Source of the DNA: an uncultured Treponema sp.
GTDB lineage: Bacteria; Spirochaetota; Spirochaetia; Treponematales; Treponemataceae
NCBI GenBank assembly: GCA_937877515.1
Contig: CALFIX010000068.1
Coordinates: forward strand, 1-29,636
Length of the DNA: 29,636 nt
Direction of reading: 5' to 3'
The first letter of the stretch is position 1. Each line of letters starts with the position of its first letter. Below, one piece after another: positions 14,188 through 22,503 of the stretch. Under the pieces are notes generated by a model. It was not told the origin of the DNA and ran no database searches. It saw nothing but the letters and a program-made list of their open reading frames with translations. The translations under genes and the position numbers were made by a program.

Positions 14188-16268
14188 TTTCTTACCTCGC
14201 GTTCATCATTTGGATTGTAAAAGAGGCGAATTTTTTCGCGCCTGTTTTTGCGTACTAAAAGAACTATAAGCCCCGCAACAGCAACTAAAAGTGCAAGACC
14301 TATTTCGTTAAAGTATTTTACAAAGTTTACAAAACCGCCTGTTGTAGTTTTTAAAGTATTTACGCTTAAACCTTTTGTGCGCATAGTACATAAATCCGAA
14401 GCTCCGTTCATGTAGTCTACGGCATTTTCCAGAAACATAAGAGTATTCTGGAAGAACTGCTGAGCTGCATCAGGGCCGGTTATGTAAGAAGTTGCAATAA
14501 CCATAACTTTACCGCTGGAAACACTGTGGCTTAAATGGCTTTCTCCAAATTCCGTTGTTTTATTTTCTTCATCTGAAGAATCTGTAACAGGCTTAGAGTC
14601 AAACGCACTTTCAAAGTTTCCTTCTACAAGAACTGCTATATCAAGAGAGTGTTCTGATTTTTTGTCTTCCGGAGGAGTTATCATCTGCGGGTTAAGCATA
14701 ATGTTATCTTTCATCGCCCAGGATTTTTCTGAAGAAGAAGCCAAAACGCTTACCTTTTCGCCACTAATTTTTTGAGCTTCACTTGCATCTACAGACCCCG
14801 GAATTATAAAGCCAACATAGCCTAAGTTTTTAGAAACAGGATTTTTCTGATTAAGCGTGTACTTTTGAACAAGCGGAATGTAATAGCTCTTATTCTGGCG
14901 GCCAGTGCGGTTGTCGTAAGAAACGGCACATTCTTCATCCATAATGTATTCGTGATTTAACGTAATGCCCCACTTGCCTAAAAGTTTTTCAAGCCCCGTC
15001 TGAACAGGAATGTACTGCGGATAGTACTGAGTCTGAACCATGTTAAACGGATCTGCTAAAAGCATTAAAGAGCCGCCCTTTAAAACAAACTGGTCCAACT
15101 TGTAAAGTTCTTCATCAGTAAATTCTTCTTTAGGACCGTTTATAATTACAGTTTCTACTCCAAGCGGAATATCTTCTTCTTTCAGGTTTACATTTTTTAA
15201 AGTGTAGCGTTCCTGTAAAAGTTCGCTAAATGTTCCGGCACCATTTTCGCTGTCGCCGCTGGCAAGCTCGCCGTGCCCTGTAATATACGCAATTACGGTT
15301 ACGTTAGAAGCAAGGCTTTGAATGCTTGCGTCCAGATCTTCTTCCAGACTGTCTGCACCCTGAAGCACATAAATAATCTGACCGCGGAATAAGTCTATAG
15401 ACTGCCCTATTGTAAACGGAAGAGTACGATAGCTTGAGCCGCTTTCTAAAACAAGGGCTAAAGTGCCATTCATTGTGCTGCCGTTAGAATTATCTTTTAA
15501 CGGAACCACCGGAACACCGTATTTTTCGTGCAAAGAAGAAACATCTTCTGAAGGAGGATTTACCTCAGAAAATTCTATGCGTCCGCGATATTTTTTATTA
15601 AGCGAAGCTACTGCATTTTCTACATCAGAAGAAAGCTTATCATAGCCCTGAATGTTTAAACCGCTTAAGTTTTCTGATTTGTAAAGTGTCAGTGTAACCG
15701 CTCCATTCAACGAAGAAAGGTCATTTGTAGAAGCAATAATGTTACTCATGGTTGTAGTAATTTTGTATTCAAGACCGTCACTGGAAGTAATTCCGTCTAA
15801 AACTTCTATCTGGTCTGCATAGGTTACAACAAGTCCCATGTAAACATTTTTAAAGCCCACTTCGTTATTTTTTACTTCGCGAATCTGAATTTGGTTTAAG
15901 CCATAATTTCTTGCAAGATTCTGATTTTCTTTTTTGTCCATATCGTAGAACACGTAAGAAAAATTAGAATTAGAGGCATTTTTATATTCACCTAAAATGT
16001 CCTGCACATACTGATAAACTGATGAATAAGGAGCCTGCAAATTCTTTGCAAAAAACACCTGTACGCTTAAAGGTTTTTCTACGGTTTTTACAACTTCGCG
16101 ACTTGCCTTAGAAAGAGAGTATGAACGAGGAGAAGTTATATCCCATCTTTTGTATGCATGGGCCGAAACAAGATTTAATAGAATAACGGCAATAACAAAA
16201 AGCAGTGTTGTTCCGTCCGGCTTTTTTAACCAGTTTATAAAAGCATTTTCTTTAACGTTAGTTTTCAT
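14184..16268 (-). CDS. GldG-like ABC exporter auxiliary protein
   Basis: 694 residues. A cytoplasmic N-terminus, one membrane segment at about 20-38, a long extracytoplasmic region of the ABC-type GldG/DUF4350-like kind (VEKPLSVQVFFAKNL, YVQDILGEY, SNVTVIAYITGHGE, KGGSLMLLADPFN), a second membrane segment at about 656-672, and a basic cytoplasmic tail. An AAGGAGG precedes the ATG; the stop of the permease gene lies directly before it. The topology suits a partner that binds or delivers substrate outside the membrane for the ABC pair upstream. Substrate unknown. Confidence 0.87.
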   Translation of the reverse strand: MKTNVKENAFINWLKKPDGTTLLFVIAVILLNLVSAHAYKRWDITSPRSYSLSKASREVVKTVEKPLSVQVFFAKNLQAPYSSVYQYVQDILGEYKNASNSNFSYVFYDMDKKENQNLARNYGLNQIQIREVKNNEVGFKNVYMGLVVTYADQIEVLDGITSSDGLEYKITTTMSNIIASTNDLSSLNGAVTLTLYKSENLSGLNIQGYDKLSSDVENAVASLNKKYRGRIEFSEVNPPSEDVSSLHEKYGVPVVPLKDNSNGSTMNGTLALVLESGSSYRTLPFTIGQSIDLFRGQIIYVLQGADSLEEDLDASIQSLASNVTVIAYITGHGELASGDSENGAGTFSELLQERYTLKNVNLKEEDIPLGVETVIINGPKEEFTDEELYKLDQFVLKGGSLMLLADPFNMVQTQYYPQYIPVQTGLEKLLGKWGITLNHEYIMDEECAVSYDNRTGRQNKSYYIPLVQKYTLNQKNPVSKNLGYVGFIIPGSVDASEAQKISGEKVSVLASSSEKSWAMKDNIMLNPQMITPPEDKKSEHSLDIAVLVEGNFESAFDSKPVTDSSDEENKTTEFGESHLSHSVSSGKVMVIATSYITGPDAAQQFFQNTLMFLENAVDYMNGASDLCTMRTKGLSVNTLKTTTGGFVNFVKYFNEIGLALLVAVAGLIVLLVRKNRREKIRLFYNPNDEREVRK

Positions 16269-17009
16269 CTAGCCCCTCCTTGACTCGCGTACAGAACGCA
16301 CTGTAAGAACAAAGAAAAGTGCCGTTACTGAAACAAAATACAAAATGTCGCGGGTGTCTATAATACCTCGTGCAACTGAATCAAAATGGCTTGAAGCAGA
16401 AATAAAAGTTGTAAAACTTACGATGGGTCCTGGAAGTAAAACACCAAACATGTTTATGAGAGAAAGTGCTATACAGAGAGCAAAACCTATGAAGAAAGCC
16501 AGAATCTGATTTTTTGTTACGCTAGAAGCAAACACTCCAATTGCACTAAAAGATGAAGCTAAAAAAATAGCTCCAAGGTAACCGCCAATTAAAGGGCCTG
16601 CGTCCGGCTTACCAAAAATGCAGCAAGCAAGCACATAAAAGAGTGTAGGAACCAAAAGCACTACGCTGGAAATAAAAGATGCAAGATACTTTCCTACAAC
16701 AATGTCCATGTCTGTTACAGGAAGTGTTACTAAAGTTTCCATACTGCCGCTTCTGTTTTCTTCGCTAAACACGCGCATGGTTAAAGCCGGAATAAAAAAG
16801 CTGAACACCATGGGAAGCGTCTGGAAAAATCCGCGAAGCTCTGCACGTCCGGAAAGAAAGAATGTGCTAAAAAATAAGAATCCGCTGAATATAAGAAAAA
16901 GTGCACAAACTATGTATGCAATGGGGCTTGTAAAATATGCCTTAAGCTCGCGGCTTAAAATTACACGCCACAAAGCTTTTGTTTTTACGTTTTTATCTGA
17001 TTCACTCAT
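16269..17009 (-). CDS. ABC-2 type permease (GldF-like)
   Basis: 246 residues with about six hydrophobic segments and the ABC-2 permease pattern: LSRELKAYFTSPIAYI near the start, VFSEENRSGSMETLVTLPV at about 110-130, then four closely spaced membrane helices. It is the membrane partner of the ATPase upstream. Its ATG overlaps the ATPase stop (ATGA), with CGGAGG upstream, and its own stop touches the next ATG, so all are translationally coupled. Confidence 0.92.
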   Translation of the reverse strand: MSESDKNVKTKALWRVILSRELKAYFTSPIAYIVCALFLIFSGFLFFSTFFLSGRAELRGFFQTLPMVFSFFIPALTMRVFSEENRSGSMETLVTLPVTDMDIVVGKYLASFISSVVLLVPTLFYVLACCIFGKPDAGPLIGGYLGAIFLASSFSAIGVFASSVTKNQILAFFIGFALCIALSLINMFGVLLPGPIVSFTTFISASSHFDSVARGIIDTRDILYFVSVTALFFVLTVRSVRESRRG

Positions 17010-17941
17010 TTTTCTTCGCCTCCGGTTGTAAGAGTACGGAACACGTCTTCCAGGCTGTTCTTTGTTATGTCTATGCTGTACAAATCCCAGTTTTTAGAAA
17101 TGATTTTACGGCAAAGTTCAGGGCGGACTTCTTTTTCGCCTTTAACGCTTACTTTTACTTCGTAGAGATTTTCTTTTTCTGTTACAGATACAGATTCAAC
17201 TCCGCTTACGGAAGTTAGTTCTGCCCGTAAAGCTTCCGGAGTTAAAGAAGAGCCCACAGTCATTTCTACTACACCAGAAGAGCCGTACTGCTCGCGCAAG
17301 AGTTCCGTAGGGCTGTCTGCAACTTTTTTACCACCGCTAATAATTATTACGCGGTTACAGAGTGTTTCTACCTCGCTTAAAATATGTGTAGAAATTATAA
17401 CCGTGCGGGTTTTTCCAATTTCTTTTATAAGGTCACGAACTTCACTTACCTGGTTAGGGTCAAGACCGCTTGTAGGTTCATCTAAGATTAAAATTTCAGG
17501 GTCTCCCATAAGAGAATGAGCAAGACCGACACGCTGCCTGTTACCGCGGCTTAAGTCGCTTATGTTCTTATGCATTACTTCCCTTAAACCACAGACATTT
17601 GCCAGTTCTGGAACTTTTTTTGAAGGGTCTACACCCTGCATCTGTGCAACGTATTCAAGATAGTCAGAAACTATCATATCACTGTAAAGGGGTGCACTTT
17701 CCGGCATGTAGCCTATTTTGTGCTTTGTCTGCACTGGAAACTTTGTTACATCCATGCCGTCTACTTTTATAATGCCGCTGGAGGGTTCCAAAAAACCAGT
17801 TATCATGCGCATAGTGGTTGTTTTACCGGCGCCATTTGGTCCCAGTAAACCTACGATTTCTCCAGTTTTTATGGAAAAACTAATGTCATCTACTGCACGA
17901 AAGTCCCCGAACAGGCGGGAAACGTGCTCCACTTCTATCAT
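17006..17941 (-). CDS. ABC transporter ATPase (GldA-like)
   Basis: 311 residues. Walker A GPNGAGKTT is at 34-42, the signature is LSRGNRQR at 130-137 (a variant of LSGGQ), Walker B ILILDEP is at 150-156, and the switch His is in ISTHILSE. The C-terminal about 80 residues are an extension typical of GldA/CcmA-type ATPases. First gene of the exporter operon, with AGGAG before the ATG. It powers the permease at 16269-17009. Confidence 0.94.
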   Translation of the reverse strand: MIEVEHVSRLFGDFRAVDDISFSIKTGEIVGLLGPNGAGKTTTMRMITGFLEPSSGIIKVDGMDVTKFPVQTKHKIGYMPESAPLYSDMIVSDYLEYVAQMQGVDPSKKVPELANVCGLREVMHKNISDLSRGNRQRVGLAHSLMGDPEILILDEPTSGLDPNQVSEVRDLIKEIGKTRTVIISTHILSEVETLCNRVIIISGGKKVADSPTELLREQYGSSGVVEMTVGSSLTPEALRAELTSVSGVESVSVTEKENLYEVKVSVKGEKEVRPELCRKIISKNWDLYSIDITKNSLEDVFRTLTTGGEEK

Positions 17942-18204
17942 TTTTTTCTCCTGAATTTTAATTTACAGTTTTGTCTGATATATAGTAATAACAATTTAAC
18001 AGGGGGGCAAGTAACATTTTTAAGAGGAGTACCTTGAGCTTTTTCGTAACTTGAAGTAACTCTTGAGCGTGGCAAGTGATGCGTGAACTCTTGGGCAAGG
18101 GCTCCCGTATGACGTGGCGTAAGTGAAATGTTATTTTATTTTTTTAACGCATAAATTTTTCGCCCCTTGTGGAGTTCCATCCTGAAATTCACTGGAGAAA
18201 ACAC
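17942..18204. repeat. Gene-free stretch with hairpin-rich repeat between the ABC operon and dnaE
   Basis: TAACATTT (18012-18019) and AAATGTTA (18126-18133) bound about 120 nt that contains repeated CTTG/CAAG motifs (CTTGAGCGTGGCAAG, CTTGGGCAAG, ACTTGAAGTAACTCTTGAG). A T run follows the right arm. It looks like a dispersed extragenic element. No gene is seen. Confidence 0.35.
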
Positions 18205-18233
18205 TCGACCCCACTTAAGATTTACTATATACT
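18205..18233 (+). promoter_or_regulatory. dnaE promoter candidate, start at a short upstream ORF
   Basis: TCGACC (18205-18210), 17-bp spacer, TATACT (18228-18233), then 7 nt to the ATG of an 11-codon ORF at 18241. The start of transcription would fall at or next to that ATG. Confidence 0.5.
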
Positions 18234-18240
18234 TGCACCC

Positions 18241-18276
18241 ATGGCAGACTGCCGCATCCACTTTGTGGCTGCTTGA
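18241..18276 (+). CDS. Possible 11-residue leader peptide ahead of dnaE
   Basis: ATG to TGA encodes MADCRIHFVAA. It would be leaderless from the promoter at 18205-18233 and ends 27 nt before the dnaE ATG. Its first ten bases, ATGGCAGACT, are identical to the start of dnaE. It might be translated and tune dnaE translation, or be chance. No Shine-Dalgarno. Confidence 0.35.
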   Translation: MADCRIHFVAA

Positions 18277-18303
18277 AATGCCAAAAATTACAAAGGACTC
18301 TAT

Positions 18304-21300
18304 ATGGCAGACTATCACGTTTTTCCAGATGCACCGGAAGGCACACCAGAAAGCAAATTTGTTCACTTGCATGTTCACACAGACTACTCTCTTTTAGACG
18401 GTGCCAGTAAAATTGACACCCTCGTTGCTCGTGCAAAAGAGTTAAACATGAAGGCTCTTGCAATTACAGACCACGGCAACATGTTTGGTGTCTTAAACTT
18501 TGAAAAACTCTGCCACGTAAACGGAATAAACCCTATTTGCGGAGAAGAATTTTATGTTGCAGAAGGCGACCACAAGGAGCACACACCCCTTCCGTATTCA
18601 CGCAATGGGAAAAGTAAATATTCTTACCACTTAATCCTGATTGCAAAAAATCAGAAAGGCTACGAAAACTTATGCTGGCTTTCTTCTCTTGCATATACAG
18701 AAGGCATGTACTACAAGCCGCGCATAGACTTTGAGCTTTTACAGAGGTACCACGAAGGCATTATCTGTTTGAGTGCCTGTATTCAGGGAGAAGTTCCGCA
18801 GGCACTTTTGTACGGAGATGAAGAAAGAGCATACGAAACTGCTCGTAAATACAAGGAGCTTTTTGGGCCCGACCACTACTACATAGAGCTCCAGGACCAC
18901 GGCTTAGAAGACCAGAAAGAAGTTGCACCAAAGCTTGTAAAGCTTGCCCGCGACTTAGACATTCCGCTTGTTGTTACAAACGACATTCACTACTGCAGAA
19001 AAGAAGATGCTGAGGCACAGGATGTTTTGGTCTGCATAGGAACAAAAAAACTTTTAAGCGACACAAACCGCATGCACTTTCAGGGCAGCGAATGGTACAT
19101 GAAAACCGAAAGCGAAATGGCACAACTTTTTCCCGAGTACCCGGAAGCAATGGAAAATACGCTAAAAATTGCTTCTATGTGCGACTTAACAATTCATCAG
19201 TATAAAACTCAGGAATTAAAAGACACTCTTCCCGTTTATCAGATTCCAAAAGAATACGTCAGTCAGGACGCGTTTGTTCTTCACCTGGTAGAAACCGGTT
19301 TACGAAAAAGATACAAGGAAATTACAAAAGAAATAATCGACCGTGCAATGTACGAGCTTGGCATCATCTTTAAGATGGGCTTTTCCGGATACTTTTTAAT
19401 TGTTTGGGAGTTTATAAACTGGTCTAAGGAAAACGGAATTCCAATCGGGCCCGGGCGTGGTTCTGGTGCAGGTAGTCTGGTTGCTTATGCAATGACAATT
19501 ACGGACATTGACCCGTTCCGCTACAAGCTTATTTTTGAACGCTTCTTAAACCCTGAACGTGTAAGCATGCCAGACTTTGACGTGGACATGGACTTCGAAT
19601 TCCGCCAGAGGATTATTCGTCATACAGAAGAATGGTACGGACTTCCGCAGGTCGGACACATTGTTACATTCGGTACCTTAAAGGCAAAGCAGGTTATTGC
19701 AGACGTCGGACGTGTCTTAAACATTCCGCTCAGCGAAGTAAACATGCTAAAAAAATGTATTCCAGATAACCCTAAGGCAAAACTTAAGGATGCATTTAAT
19801 GAGCCTACAGAAAAAATGCCGGACGGAGGTCAACTTATTCCTTACAAAGATGACCCGAGGTACACAAAACTTTTTGAACTGTGCTTCCGCCTTGAAAACG
19901 TAAACCGCAACACTGGTCTTCACGCTTCGGGCATGGTAATAGGTAAGACAGCTCTCCCTAACTGGGCTCCTGTCTTCCACGATGCCAAAACCGGTAACAC
20001 TGCCGTTCAGTACACAATGGACATAATTGAGCCGTGCGGTCTTGTTAAGTTTGACTACCTTGGACTTAAAACTCTTTCCCTAATCCGTTATGCGGAAGAC
20101 ATCATAAACAAGCACAGAAAGGAAGGAGAACCTGTTTTTCATTCAGAGGAAGTCAGCGAGACGGATGAGAAAACCTTTGACCTTTTCAGTAACGGAGACA
20201 CGGTTGCTGTTTTCCAGTTTGAATCTCCTGGAATGCAGAAAATTTTGCGGCAGGCAAAACCGCGCTGCATAGAAGAGCTTGTTGCTTTGAACGCACTTTA
20301 CCGTCCAGGTCCAATGGACTACATTCCCCAGTACATTGAAGGTAAGTGGCACCCGGAAACCATTCACTACCCGGATCCATGTCTTGAGGACATTCTTAAA
20401 GAAACTTATGGCGTTATGGTTTACCAGGAACAGGTTATGCAGGTAGCACAGAAAATTGCGGGCTTCTCTTTGGGTGGAGCAGACATGCTTCGCCGTGCTA
20501 TGGGTAAGAAAAAGCTTGATGTTCTTATGGCAAAAAAGCAGGAGTTTATTGAGGGCGCCGTTAAAAACGGATTTACGGAAGAACATGCCGGTGACATTTT
20601 TGAGATAATGGTTCCGTTTGCAGGATACGGTTTTAACAAAAGTCACGCTGCGGCATACTCTGTTGTAGCCTACCGCACAGGCTGGCTTAAAGCAAATAAA
20701 CCTGCTGAATTTATGGCGGCAAACCTAACAAACGAAATTACTTCTACAGATAAAATTCCTGTTTACATAGAAGAAGCTCGCCGCATGGGAATAGCAGTTG
20801 ATGCTCCCGATGTGAACAGAAGCGATGCAATCTTTGACGTTGTAGACGGACGCATTGTATTTGGTCTTATGGGTGTAAAGGGAATGGGCGAAGGTGCTGC
20901 CCAAGCCATTGTTCAGGAAAGAAACGCAAACGGCCCTTATAAAACCTTCATGGACTTTATAGACAGAACCGACTTTCATTGTGTAAACAAAAAGGCAATT
21001 GAAGTCCTCATTAAGACAGGCGGATTTGACCACTTAGACAAAAACCGTGCAACACTTATTTTAAACTATGAAAGGGCAATCTCTTACACAGAAAAAAAAC
21101 GTGCCGGTAAAGATAACGGACAGGCTAGTCTTTTTGAAGAAGCCGGCATTCAGGAGTTTGTAGATTTTAAGTACGAGGATGTTGAGGAACTTCCAAAGAT
21201 GGAAAAGCTTAACATGGAAAAAGAGCTGATTGGCTGCTATGTTTCAGGACACCCGTTAGATGACTGGAAAGAAGCAATTGAAAAATGCGTAACGGTAGAC

Positions 21301-21894
21301 AGTTCTAACATGGTCCGCGTTGCAAAAGAGGCAAAGGCAGAAAAAGAAGCTTTGGAATCAAACTCTAAAATTTCCTGGCAGCAAAAAAGAAACGCAGGAA
21401 AGACTTATGTTGCCATAGGAATGATTACGGAACTAAGAAAAATTATTACTAAAAAAGGCGACGAAATGGCTTTTGCCAAGCTTTCTGACTTTAAGGGCGA
21501 CATAGACATTACATTCTTCCCTAAAACATGGGGGGCAATGAGAGACAAAATAGAAGTTGAAGGCGTATATGCTTTTAAAGGCAAGGTTGACGGCTCAAGA
21601 GAAACACCAAGCTTCCTTGTAGACACTTTAGAAGACCCAAAAGACTTACAGGAAAAAGCTATTACAGCCATACATATACAATTGGAAAGTGGTTTTAACA
21701 GTGCCAAAGAAATTACTGTTATAAGAGATTTTTTATTTGGCGCCCAAGGCAGTTGTTTTGTATATTTTCATGTAGATATAAACGGTAAAACTTATATTGT
21801 TCAAGCAAACACTCAGATGACAGCTCCTGCTTCTGAAGATTTTATTGCAGAACTAAAAGATTTACCAAGAGTGCAAGACGTTTGGCTTGACTAG
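18304..21894 (+). CDS. dnaE: DNA polymerase III alpha subunit
   Basis: 1196 residues, close to the usual DnaE length. The N-terminal PHP domain starts with HLHVHTDYS at 21-29 and ITDHGN at 54-59. The polymerase core has GPGRGSGAGSLVAY at 382-395 and PDFDVDMD at 423-430, which holds catalytic Asp residues. A helix-hairpin-helix region and a C-terminal OB-fold region (VAIGMITELRKIITKKGDEM) follow. There is no inserted exonuclease, so it is DnaE and not PolC. It is the replicative polymerase working with the clamp and clamp loader. AAAGGA lies about 6 nt before the ATG. yggT and recG follow closely and probably share its transcript. Confidence 0.97.
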   Translation: MADYHVFPDAPEGTPESKFVHLHVHTDYSLLDGASKIDTLVARAKELNMKALAITDHGNMFGVLNFEKLCHVNGINPICGEEFYVAEGDHKEHTPLPYSRNGKSKYSYHLILIAKNQKGYENLCWLSSLAYTEGMYYKPRIDFELLQRYHEGIICLSACIQGEVPQALLYGDEERAYETARKYKELFGPDHYYIELQDHGLEDQKEVAPKLVKLARDLDIPLVVTNDIHYCRKEDAEAQDVLVCIGTKKLLSDTNRMHFQGSEWYMKTESEMAQLFPEYPEAMENTLKIASMCDLTIHQYKTQELKDTLPVYQIPKEYVSQDAFVLHLVETGLRKRYKEITKEIIDRAMYELGIIFKMGFSGYFLIVWEFINWSKENGIPIGPGRGSGAGSLVAYAMTITDIDPFRYKLIFERFLNPERVSMPDFDVDMDFEFRQRIIRHTEEWYGLPQVGHIVTFGTLKAKQVIADVGRVLNIPLSEVNMLKKCIPDNPKAKLKDAFNEPTEKMPDGGQLIPYKDDPRYTKLFELCFRLENVNRNTGLHASGMVIGKTALPNWAPVFHDAKTGNTAVQYTMDIIEPCGLVKFDYLGLKTLSLIRYAEDIINKHRKEGEPVFHSEEVSETDEKTFDLFSNGDTVAVFQFESPGMQKILRQAKPRCIEELVALNALYRPGPMDYIPQYIEGKWHPETIHYPDPCLEDILKETYGVMVYQEQVMQVAQKIAGFSLGGADMLRRAMGKKKLDVLMAKKQEFIEGAVKNGFTEEHAGDIFEIMVPFAGYGFNKSHAAAYSVVAYRTGWLKANKPAEFMAANLTNEITSTDKIPVYIEEARRMGIAVDAPDVNRSDAIFDVVDGRIVFGLMGVKGMGEGAAQAIVQERNANGPYKTFMDFIDRTDFHCVNKKAIEVLIKTGGFDHLDKNRATLILNYERAISYTEKKRAGKDNGQASLFEEAGIQEFVDFKYEDVEELPKMEKLNMEKELIGCYVSGHPLDDWKEAIEKCVTVDSSNMVRVAKEAKAEKEALESNSKISWQQKRNAGKTYVAIGMITELRKIITKKGDEMAFAKLSDFKGDIDITFFPKTWGAMRDKIEVEGVYAFKGKVDGSRETPSFLVDTLEDPKDLQEKAITAIHIQLESGFNSAKEITVIRDFLFGAQGSCFVYFHVDINGKTYIVQANTQMTAPASEDFIAELKDLPRVQDVWLD

Positions 21895-21905
21895 GAGGTT
21901 TTACA

Positions 21906-22502
21906 ATGCAGTATATTTTTAGAACTCTTTCTATAATCGTTTCTACATATAGTTTTTTATGTTTTATACGTGTAATTTTAACATGGGTTCCAAGTCTTTC
22001 TTACAGCAGGTTCACTCAATTTTTAGCCAGTATTGTTGACCCGTATTTAAATTTATTCAGGGGCATAAGATGGCTTAGAATGGGAAGCTTTGACTTTAGC
22101 CCTGCAGTTGGACTTTGTCTTTTAAGCGTAGCTTCAAATCTTTTGTCAAATTTTTCTCACATGGCTTATTTTTCTTTAGGTGCAATCCTTGCAATGATAA
22201 TAAGCTTATTCTGGTCTATGCTATCTTCCATAATAACCTTTATACTGATTCTATTTATTGTGCGTCTTGTAATAATTCTCATAAAGCGGCAGGACTATTC
22301 TTACGGAAACCCATTTATGGAAAACATTGACCGTTCCATAGCACCTTTAGTACACAACATTTCTAAAATATTTACTGGCGGAAGAAAAATTACTTACAAA
22401 GTAGCTCTTATTATTGCAATCATAGTTTTATTTGTCTTACAGTTTGGCGGAGGAATTTTATTTACATGGCTTGCAAATTTAATAGCAGGTTTACCGTTCT
22501 AA
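21906..22502 (+). CDS. YggT family membrane protein
   Basis: 198 residues with two YggT repeats. The first is FIRVILTWVP...FLASIVDPYLNLFRGI (about 20-54); the second is FIVRLVIILI...IDRSIAPLVHNISKIF (about 118-155). Hydrophobic helices flank each repeat. YggT proteins are integral membrane proteins of poorly defined function, sometimes linked to cell division or osmotic stress. AGGAGG lies 6 nt before the ATG, 11 nt after the dnaE stop. Confidence 0.88.
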   Translation: MQYIFRTLSIIVSTYSFLCFIRVILTWVPSLSYSRFTQFLASIVDPYLNLFRGIRWLRMGSFDFSPAVGLCLLSVASNLLSNFSHMAYFSLGAILAMIISLFWSMLSSIITFILILFIVRLVIILIKRQDYSYGNPFMENIDRSIAPLVHNISKIFTGGRKITYKVALIIAIIVLFVLQFGGGILFTWLANLIAGLPF

Positions 22503-22503
22503 A

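Noticed and set aside
20143..20646. 167-codon ORF antisense to dnaE
   Set aside because: It mirrors the dnaE coding frame and has no domain or ribosome-site support.
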